Of a stretch of DNA of 5,471 nt, positions 1 to 5,471 are shown one piece after another. Source of the stretch: Methanobacteriota archaeon (GTDB lineage: Archaea; Thermoplasmatota; Poseidoniia; Poseidoniales; Poseidoniaceae); NCBI GenBank assembly GCA_029979405.1, contig JAPOHM010000103.1, positions 1 through 5,471 of the forward strand, given 5' to 3'. The position numbers were made by a program, and so were the translations under genes. The notes under the pieces were generated by a model. It was not told the origin of the DNA. It saw only the letters and a program-made list of their open reading frames with translations, and did not search any database. Each line of letters opens with the position of its first letter. The stretch's first letter is position 1.

Positions 1-2608
1 CAGAACCGATTCCATCTGAATCCATACCAGGGTCAATATCCCAACATACGACGAGGTCCTGCATGTCAGACTCTGTATCCCACGCATTTCCACTGAGAGT
101 GACTGTTTGACCTTCTGCAACAGGCAAAATTTCAGGAAGAGGTTCAATCATAGGTTGGACATTTTGAACATTTACCCACCTTTCTACCCAGCCACTATCG
201 CTGTCTTGCGAATCTATTGCTTTGACGAGTATAGTTTTCATTCCCGCAGTATTCCATACCGCAGGGATAACTGAGGTTCTTCCGTCTGTTTCAACTCCAA
301 GTGACCATTCATACCTCAGAGTCGATAAATCATCGATTGAATCTTCGGCTCTCGCTTGAAGTTCTACAACCTGATCTTCTTGAACTTGCCAAGTCATTTG
401 ACCTTCAGCGGAAATGAGATTGTCGTTCTCGTCCCACATAGTTACAGCAACATCGTGGGGTGCTATATTGGTAAATTCGATATCGATTGTAGCATAGGTT
501 TCATTTCCATCATCATCCACTCCAACTGCTGTGAATGTATGCATACCTTCTTCCCATGCCGTAGTAGTACACTTTCGAGTGTAATATCCTTCTTTGCAAT
601 TTACATTCGGCCAATATACGTCGACAACTCCTGGCCATCCTTCTTCTGAATCAGAATCATTTGCCAAAACCTGCAAAGTGACGGGGTGTTCTACTTTCAC
701 CTTGTCTCTTTGTGAGATAATTGAAACACTCGGAGCACGATTCAGAATCTGAACCTCAATTTTTTCATCGACAGAATCTCCCTCATCATCAGTCAGGGTA
801 ACGAGAATTTCGTATACGCCATCATCTATCCATGTCCAGTTGATGTAGCACCCATTTCTCAGAACTCTTTTGTGCGCAGTTGTAAACGTTCCATCATCAT
901 ACTCAATATCGAAAAAGCACCAAACATATCCACCGTCTTCATCGAAACTTTGCGAAGCATCAATCAGTAGCTTCTCGTTGGTAAGGGCTATCATGTTGTT
1001 TGCTACAAAAGTAGGTGCAGTGCCTATGAAGATAGGCAATTCTGCCCTATCGTTAGTACTGTTTGCGTCGGTAGGATTGAGTGATGAATCTACTTCCCAT
1101 TCGATTGATTGATTATCGATGCTGCTATTTTCATCGATAGTCCAATTAACTTCGAAGATATACTGCTCGTATAGTTTCAAACTTGGCAACTGGTCAACAA
1201 TCTGTTGTCCATCTGGGAGTGTTATAGTCACGGAACTAGCCATAGAATCTGTAACCCCTCTATTGTAAACTGGTAGTTGAATGTTTAATTCGTCACCAGG
1301 CAATACATTGAACCCTGATATGAGGTTCAGAGTTGATAAATCTCCAGATCTGTTTCTAAGGACTGTAGCTCTTTCCAAGCTTGCGACTATGTCTAATCCC
1401 ACAATATTTTCATCAAGAGTAATTGTAGCAACTCCTAACATGTTCCCGCTTTTTGCGATAATTCCCAGACTTGACCAATCAATTGAGGTAGCAGAGGTGT
1501 CTGTTGCATTTCCAACATTTACTTCAGTCCAGAAACTTCCATTGGATGAAGTAGTTCCGGTTGTGGAGAACCCCGTGCTTTCATGTCGAATTTCTACATC
1601 AAATCCAGATTGAGGTGTTCCATCAGAATTCGTCACGTTAGCCCAAACTCCAATAGGAGTATTCAGAGCTGTGATTTCAGAAGATAATTCAACATCCAAA
1701 TTCATATTTCTATATCCTGGGTTTTCATTACTTACAACACCGCTCGATTCTACTGGCAAATACTGTTTCAGCCTAAAATCGATTACTAAGCCAATGTCCT
1801 CTTCGGTATGTAACCATGCAAAGCTTCTGACTTCAGGGCAGAACCATTCAAAAGAGGTCTCAGTACCATTATCGTCGTAAGATTTGATCAAATACGATGC
1901 GTTACATCCCGAATAACCAATTTGTTCTCCAATTTCACTAATCGGTCTGCCTACATCTGTAATTTCATAGTTAGTGTGGTTTGCACCGCTTGTTGGTTGT
2001 GGAAAAGGAGTGATGTAATCGGATGCACCCGACCATGATGTAGATGAGATGTAGGAAGTATTCCACGTCTCTCCAATTCTCAACGGGAAATCATATGCTT
2101 CGCTCATCGGGTCGTAATCCGTGGAAATTGTGATGTCCGCTATTTCCTGCGTAAGGGAGGAGATTCCGTATGGAACATACTTTACATCAAGCGATAAGTC
2201 AGAAGAAATCTTTGCAAAATCTGAAACCCTTCTGACTTCGTCGACTTGGAATTCAATCAAAAGATTTCCAGTATAGGTTTCGAGTTGCACGCCTCCTTTG
2301 TCAAAATTTGCACTCTGTCGAACCTCGTAGACCAATGTTTCTTTTCCGTCGACGTTGATGGTGTTGAGTGCCCTTACTATCGTTGTAGCATCCCCAGTAA
2401 TCGTTCCTACCGTAGCATCAACTCCAGCGTCTCTAATCAAGTCACTTGGGTCGAATGATCCCGAATAAATCCACTTGTCACCGACCCTCCAGTTAGGTAC
2501 ATCACTTACTCCTGGATCTTCCCCTCCCATGTTGATTGCACTAGCGTCAAAAGGAATAATGATGGTCGAGCAGAGAAGAAGAAGCATGACGCTGACCTCC
2601 CTGCGCAT
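1..2608 (-). CDS. Large secreted multi-domain protein with Ig/PKD-like modules, C-terminus outside window
   Basis: This is an uninterrupted frame of 869 codons that continues past the left edge. No enzyme domain is recognised; the likely role is a cell-surface or secreted adhesin-like or substrate-binding protein (inference). Residues 1-24 look like a signal peptide: MRRE, a hydrophobic MLLLL...TIII core, and an ASA cleavage site before I25. Residues 30-300 are unrecognised and contain WRVGDKWIY (40-48) and a similar IGETW near 178-182. Residues 304-400 resemble a carboxypeptidase-regulatory or Big-type fold (SDGTPQSGFDVEI). Residues 404-525 resemble CARDB (NRGVTDS, then a Pro/Asp-rich strand pattern). 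Ig/PKD-like modules begin near 531, 625, 716 and 818. Mature cysteines lie at 235/257, 564/587, 671/680 and 855, mostly as close pairs that suggest disulfides. Asp-rich loops and many N-X-S/T sequons fit an extracellular protein. ATG 2608 was chosen because the signal peptide starts there and a TATA-like box sits at a leaderless distance; the in-frame ATG at 2587 (M8) would lose the basic N-region. Existence of the gene is near certain; function is unknown. Confidence 0.9.
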   Translation of the reverse strand, partial: MRREVSVMLLLLCSTIIIPFDASAINMGGEDPGVSDVPNWRVGDKWIYSGSFDPSDLIRDAGVDATVGTITGDATTIVRALNTINVDGKETLVYEVRQSANFDKGGVQLETYTGNLLIEFQVDEVRRVSDFAKISSDLSLDVKYVPYGISSLTQEIADITISTDYDPMSEAYDFPLRIGETWNTSYISSTSWSGASDYITPFPQPTSGANHTNYEITDVGRPISEIGEQIGYSGCNASYLIKSYDDNGTETSFEWFCPEVRSFAWLHTEEDIGLVIDFRLKQYLPVESSGVVSNENPGYRNMNLDVELSSEITALNTPIGVWANVTNSDGTPQSGFDVEIRHESTGFSTTGTTSSNGSFWTEVNVGNATDTSATSIDWSSLGIIAKSGNMLGVATITLDENIVGLDIVASLERATVLRNRSGDLSTLNLISGFNVLPGDELNIQLPVYNRGVTDSMASSVTITLPDGQQIVDQLPSLKLYEQYIFEVNWTIDENSSIDNQSIEWEVDSSLNPTDANSTNDRAELPIFIGTAPTFVANNMIALTNEKLLIDASQSFDEDGGYVWCFFDIEYDDGTFTTAHKRVLRNGCYINWTWIDDGVYEILVTLTDDEGDSVDEKIEVQILNRAPSVSIISQRDKVKVEHPVTLQVLANDSDSEEGWPGVVDVYWPNVNCKEGYYTRKCTTTAWEEGMHTFTAVGVDDDGNETYATIDIEFTNIAPHDVAVTMWDENDNLISAEGQMTWQVQEDQVVELQARAEDSIDDLSTLRYEWSLGVETDGRTSVIPAVWNTAGMKTILVKAIDSQDSDSGWVERWVNVQNVQPMIEPLPEILPVAEGQTVTLSGNAWDTESDMQDLVVCWDIDPGMDSDGIGS

Positions 2609-2630
2609 AGTGTGCGATGAGTGAGGGGAA

Positions 2631-2640
2631 TAGATATAAT
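2631..2640 (-). promoter_or_regulatory. TATA-like box for the minus-strand secreted-protein gene
   Basis: Read on the minus strand this is ATTATATCTA, centred about 28 bases before the ATG at 2608. Archaeal TATA boxes sit about 26-27 bases upstream of the transcription start, so transcription would begin at or within a base or two of the ATG, giving a leaderless mRNA. No Shine-Dalgarno-like sequence lies between box and start (TTCCCCTCACTCATCGCACA), which agrees with that. A second A/T-rich candidate, ATTATATTGC at 2647-2656, is further out and would leave a leader of about 16-20 bases. Confidence 0.5.
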
Positions 2641-2670
2641 TGAGGGCAATATAATCAGGCGTAATTTTTA

Positions 2671-2686
2671 CAGTTTTAATCAATAG
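2671..2686 (+). promoter_or_regulatory. Possible promoter element for the DHH-cysDN cluster
   Basis: The A/T-rich stretch CAGTTTTAATCAATAG is the best TATA-like candidate on the plus strand of the 108-base divergent gap. TTTTAAT is centred about 40 bases before the ATG at 2717, which would give a leader of roughly 13 bases. It is a weak match, and nearby A/T-rich stretches (AATATAATCA at 2648-2657, TAATTTTTA at 2662-2670) compete. No Shine-Dalgarno-like sequence precedes the ATG, so the leader is expected to be short. No operator or inverted repeat that would hint at a sulfur-responsive regulator was seen. Confidence 0.25.
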
Positions 2687-2716
2687 CCTCATTTCTGAAG
2701 TCAATCTCGGATATTC

Positions 2717-3589
2717 ATGCGCTGGTTTGCCTACAATGGCGATGCTGATGGAATTTGTTCCATGGTCCAGTGGGGATTAGTGCACGGGATAGATGGGAAG
2801 CGCATCACAGGTGTGAAGAGAGATATCATGCTTTTAGACAGGGTAAACCCTAAACCTGAAGATGAAGTAATAGTGATGGATATCTCTCACGCAAGAAATC
2901 AAGACAGAGCAGTAAGCCTATCCTCCGCTGGAATTGATATCATTTGGTTTGACCACCATTTAGCCGGAGATAATCTTGCAAATATCCGTTCTTACATAGA
3001 TACATCAGCCAATGTATGTACTGCTAAATTAGTTGAGAAATACCTCGAAAGGGAATCTGACTGGGCAGAGGTAGCCCTTCATGGAGACGGTCTGTCAATT
3101 CATTCATCGAAGCAGGAATTCAAAGAATTAGGAGAGCTACTAAACTATAACGGATATGGAGAAGACATTTCGGATTTACATTATCATCCTGATGATTTGT
3201 TGAAAGAGTGCCTGAAAGCCGAAACACCTCAGAAATTTATGCAATCAAAGGCTTTTGATATCTTGAAAAAAGGGTTTGATAGAGATATTGCAAATGCTGA
3301 GTCGGTCGAAAAGGTAGATGGAATTTACATTCTTCCAAACGAGGCTTGGGCAAGAAGAGTTGTTGGTGTTTTTGCACACAGAATTAATAGCGAAACCGAT
3401 GGTATAAGCGTAATTGCAATCGATCTTGGGGCTCACTTGAAAATCTCTCTAAGAGGACCTTCAGGAATTGGAACAATCTGTGCTAAATTTGGTGGTGGGG
3501 GAAGAGAAACCGCTGGTGGCATTGACTTGTTACCAAAAGACATGATACCAGAATTGATGAATGAGGTCAATTTGCATCGACACCACTGA
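2717..3589 (+). CDS. DHH/DHHA1-family phosphoesterase, possible pAp phosphatase or oligonuclease
   Basis: The 290-residue product is a cytosolic, probably Mn2+-dependent phosphoesterase. DHH motif I is NGDADG (7-12), motif II is VMDIS with D55, motif III is DHH (79-81), and HGDG (122-125) is a likely motif IV. A C-terminal DHHA1 substrate-binding region ends in GGGGRETAGG (259-268); the family usually has His where R263 stands. The length is near that of small NrnA-like or archaeal DHH proteins and far shorter than bacterial RecJ. The start is well fixed: an in-frame TGA lies at 2696-2698 and no ATG, GTG or TTG codon comes between it and ATG 2717. The stop is 9 bases before cysD, so the two are probably co-transcribed. 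The NrnA/YtqI branch of this superfamily cleaves pAp and short RNA oligonucleotides, and the neighbourhood makes pAp removal a sensible guess. Other possibilities are a nanoRNase, a cyclic-dinucleotide phosphodiesterase or a RecJ-like repair nuclease. The family call is firm; the substrate is inferred. Confidence 0.9.
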   Translation: MRWFAYNGDADGICSMVQWGLVHGIDGKRITGVKRDIMLLDRVNPKPEDEVIVMDISHARNQDRAVSLSSAGIDIIWFDHHLAGDNLANIRSYIDTSANVCTAKLVEKYLERESDWAEVALHGDGLSIHSSKQEFKELGELLNYNGYGEDISDLHYHPDDLLKECLKAETPQKFMQSKAFDILKKGFDRDIANAESVEKVDGIYILPNEAWARRVVGVFAHRINSETDGISVIAIDLGAHLKISLRGPSGIGTICAKFGGGGRETAGGIDLLPKDMIPELMNEVNLHRHH

Positions 3590-3590
3590 A

Positions 3591-3595
3591 GTGAT
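3591..3595 (+). promoter_or_regulatory. Ribosome binding site supporting the cysD start
   Basis: GTGAT lies three bases before ATG 3599 and matches the 3' part of the GGAGGTGAT sequence complementary to the 16S rRNA tail, at the register that would put AGG about 7 bases from the start. It sits in the 9-base gap after the DHH gene stop. It favours ATG 3599 over the in-frame ATG at 3611, although the match is only five bases. Confidence 0.4.
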
Positions 3596-3598
3596 AGA

Positions 3599-4504
3599 AT
3601 GCGCGACAAGATGACTCATCTACAAAGATTGGAAGCTGAGGCCATCCACATCATGAGAGAGGTTGTCGCAGAAGCAGAAAATCCAGTTATGTTGTATTCA
3701 ATAGGTAAGGATTCTTCAGTAATGCTTCACATCGCAATGAAAGCATTCTACCCTGCAAAACCACCATTTCCAATTATGCACATTGACACAATGTGGAAGT
3801 TTTCTGAAATGGTCGAGTTTAGAGACAATATTGCTAAAGAACTTGGTCTTGACTTGATTGTCCACATTAATCCCGAAGGGAAAGAGATGGGGATGAACCC
3901 ATTCATCCATGGTTCTTCAACACACACTGACGTCATGAAAACACAAGGTCTCAAGCAAGCATTGGACAAACACGGGTTTGATGTGGCATTTGGCGGTGCA
4001 AGAAGAGATGAGGAAAAGTCGAGGGCTAAAGAAAGAATATTCTCGTTTAGAAATCAAAATCACCGCTGGGACCCTAAAAGACAAAGACCAGAATTGTGGA
4101 ACGTTTACAATTCAAGGAAGAAGAACGGTGAATCAATAAGAGTATTCCCATTATCTAACTGGACTGAATTAGACATATGGCAATACATACATTTGGAGAA
4201 AATACCAATCGTTCCACTGTATTTCTCCAAACCACGACCCGTAGTTGAAAGGGATGGTGTTCTAATAATGGTAGACGATGATAGAATCCCACTACACGAA
4301 GGTGAGACACCTCAAATGAAGAATGTCCGGTTCCGAACTCTTGGGTGCTATCCACTAACAGGAGCAGTGGAATCAGACGCTGATACGCTACCTCAAATCA
4401 TTCAAGAGATGTTACTCACTACAACATCCGAAAGACAGGGTCGAGTAATCGATTTTGATAGTTCAGCATCGATGGAAAAGAAAAAGCAAGAGGGGTATTT
4501 CTAA
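3599..4504 (+). CDS. cysD: Sulfate adenylyltransferase subunit 2 (CysD)
   Basis: CysD is the catalytic subunit of the heteromeric ATP sulfurylase. With CysN it makes adenosine 5'-phosphosulfate (APS) and pyrophosphate from ATP and sulfate in the cytosol, the first step of sulfate assimilation. The 301 residues match the recalled Escherichia coli CysD (302 aa) nearly end to end. Landmarks are the [10 protein letters not shown]-terminus (6-14), the PP-loop SIGKDSS (34-40) of the N-type ATP pyrophosphatase fold, HIDTMWKF (61-68), [16 protein letters not shown] (131-146), [14 protein letters not shown] (183-196), [16 protein letters not shown] (244-259) and the C-terminal TTSERQGR (275-282) and EGYF end. 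No catalytic motif is missing. The gene follows the DHH gene by 9 bases, and its TAA stop shares one base with the cysN ATG (TAATG), so subunits 2 and 1 are probably translationally coupled. ATG 3599 gives the family length; ATG 3611 would shorten it by four residues without touching any motif. Confidence 0.98.
   Translation: MRDKMTHLQRLEAEAIHIMREVVAEAENPVMLYSIGKDSSVMLHIAMKAFYPAKPPFPIMHIDTMWKFSEMVEFRDNIAKELGLDLIVHINPEGKEMGMNPFIHGSSTHTDVMKTQGLKQALDKHGFDVAFGGARRDEEKSRAKERIFSFRNQNHRWDPKRQRPELWNVYNSRKKNGESIRVFPLSNWTELDIWQYIHLEKIPIVPLYFSKPRPVVERDGVLIMVDDDRIPLHEGETPQMKNVRFRTLGCYPLTGAVESDADTLPQIIQEMLLTTTSERQGRVIDFDSSASMEKKKQEGYF
4490..4495 (+). promoter_or_regulatory. Ribosome binding site for cysN inside the end of cysD
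   Basis: GAGGGG lies 8 bases before ATG 4504, inside the last codons of cysD. It contains the GAGG core expected of a Shine-Dalgarno sequence and supports ATG 4504 as the cysN start and independent or coupled initiation at the TAATG overlap. Confidence 0.5.
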
Positions 4505-5471
4505 TGTCTCACGTAAGCGATTTAATTGCTACTGACATTGATTCATATCTTGCAAGCCATGAACAAAAAGAACTACTTCGATTCATTACTTGTGGTTCGG
4601 TAGACGATGGTAAATCTACGCTAATCGGCAGAATGCTGTATGAGTCACACATGTTGTTTGATGACCATCTGGCCGCTTTAGAGGCCGATTCAAAAAGAGT
4701 TGGGACTCAAGAAGGAGAGATTGACTTTGCACTGTTAGTCGATGGATTGGCTGCAGAAAGAGAGCAAGGAATTACCATAGATGTTGCCTACAGATTCTTT
4801 TCAACGGATAAGAGGAAATACATTGTTGCAGATACTCCTGGCCATGAAGAATACACTAGGAATATGGCGACTGGAGCATCCACTGCGGACGTAGCCATTA
4901 TTCTGGTAGATGCAAGTCAAGGAGTTCTTACACAAACAAGAAGACATTCGTTTATTGTGTCAATGGTTGGTGTGAAAAAAATTATTCTAGCCATAAACAA
5001 ACTCGACCTTGTGGACTATTCCGAGGCGACCTACAAGCAGATTACCGAAGACTATCTAGAGTTTGCTTCTGACGCATTAGCGCTTGAAGAAATAACCAGC
5101 ATACCGATATCTGCTTTGAAAGGTGATAATATTGTAGGGAGTAGTAAGAACACCCCTTGGTATTCAGGCCCCTCCATTATGGAGTATTTAGAAACGGTTG
5201 AAGTTGCAGCGCCTGCTCAAGAAAGGCCGTTCAGACTACCAGTCCAGTGGGTAAATAGGCCAAACAGAGAATTCAGAGGATTCGCTGGGATGATCGCCAG
5301 TGGAACAGTTAGACCAGGTGACCGAATCAGAGTTCTCCCGAGTGGTACAGAGTCAAAGGTCAAGGAAATAGTCACATCTGAGGGTAATTTGGAGATTGCA
5401 GGGGCTGGAAGGGGTATTACATTGACACTCGAGGATGAGATAGATATCTCGAGAGGCGACATAATAACCGC
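4504..5471 (+). CDS. cysN: Sulfate adenylyltransferase subunit 1 (CysN), C-terminus outside window
   Basis: CysN is the EF-Tu-like GTPase subunit of ATP sulfurylase; its GTP hydrolysis drives the unfavourable formation of APS by CysD. The window holds 322 complete codons plus two bases of a family that is about 475 residues long in E. coli. All G motifs are present: G1 P-loop GSVDDGKST (31-39), G2 around [10 protein letters not shown] (88-97), G3 [17 protein letters not shown] (110-126), G4 NKLD (165-168) and G5 SALKG (203-207). The [15 protein letters not shown] segment (219-233) closes the G domain. From about residue 241 the first beta-barrel domain begins ([20 protein letters not shown]), continuing to DEIDISRGD (311-319) at the edge. 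The start overlaps the cysD stop by one base. Because the 3' end is missing, it cannot be said whether this is stand-alone CysN or a CysNC fusion carrying an APS kinase domain. Confidence 0.97.
   Translation, partial: MSHVSDLIATDIDSYLASHEQKELLRFITCGSVDDGKSTLIGRMLYESHMLFDDHLAALEADSKRVGTQEGEIDFALLVDGLAAEREQGITIDVAYRFFSTDKRKYIVADTPGHEEYTRNMATGASTADVAIILVDASQGVLTQTRRHSFIVSMVGVKKIILAINKLDLVDYSEATYKQITEDYLEFASDALALEEITSIPISALKGDNIVGSSKNTPWYSGPSIMEYLETVEVAAPAQERPFRLPVQWVNRPNREFRGFAGMIASGTVRPGDRIRVLPSGTESKVKEIVTSEGNLEIAGAGRGITLTLEDEIDISRGDIIT

Noticed and set aside
1103..1114. Three tandem GATT units
   Set aside because: Too short to be a meaningful repeat, lies inside coding sequence (reads as part of a Ser-Gln-Asn-Asp stretch), and has no further copies nearby.
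356..2458. Several short plus-strand open frames of 69-110 codons across the left half
   Set aside because: They lie antisense to one continuous minus-strand frame of 869 codons that has a signal peptide and recognisable domain patterns. Their translations show no motif or family character.
2587..2608. Alternative start at the in-frame ATG 2587 for the secreted protein
   Set aside because: It would remove the Arg-Arg basic region of the signal peptide and would not fit the leaderless spacing from the TATA-like box.
3590..3598. Possible terminator or internal promoter between the DHH gene and cysD
   Set aside because: Nine bases leave no room for a hairpin or promoter; the gap instead holds a Shine-Dalgarno-like GTGAT, consistent with one transcript.
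3245..4355. Short minus-strand open frames opposite the DHH and cysD genes
   Set aside because: They are antisense to genes with clear conserved motifs and their translations resemble no protein.
5217..5462. Minus-strand open frame of 81 codons opposite the end of the window
   Set aside because: It is antisense to the beta-barrel part of cysN, which is supported by strong family similarity.

Overview
The window reads as a piece of an archaeal genome, most likely a marine planktonic euryarchaeon of the Marine Group II / Poseidoniales type. This is an inference. It rests on three things: a large secreted protein built of Ig/PKD-like domains, an A/T-rich TATA-like box about 28 bases upstream of its ATG with no room for a leader, and a DHH-family phosphoesterase of archaeal look. 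The cysD and cysN genes are close to the bacterial type, so a bacterial host is not excluded. No RNA genes, mobile elements, long repeats or CRISPR arrays were seen.

Positions 1-2608 hold one unbroken minus-strand reading frame of 869 codons that runs off the left edge. It encodes the N-terminal part of a large exported protein: a signal peptide, an unrecognised N-terminal region, a carboxypeptidase-regulatory/Big-like segment, a CARDB-like segment, then at least four Ig/PKD-like modules about 91-102 residues apart. The short plus-strand open frames in this half are antisense shadows. Positions 2609-2716 form a 108-base divergent promoter region.

Positions 2717-5471 form a tight plus-strand cluster: a DHH/DHHA1 phosphoesterase (290 aa), a 9-base gap, cysD (301 aa, complete), a 1-base stop/start overlap, and cysN (322 codons, cut by the right edge). 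CysD and CysN together make the GTP-driven ATP sulfurylase that activates sulfate to APS. The co-located DHH protein is the most interesting element. Some DHH/DHHA1 proteins (the NrnA/YtqI group) degrade 3'-phosphoadenosine 5'-phosphate (pAp), the by-product of PAPS-dependent sulfate reduction. A plausible reading is therefore that the cluster pairs sulfate activation with removal of its inhibitory by-product. The rest of the pathway (APS kinase, PAPS reductase, sulfite reductase) is not visible here.
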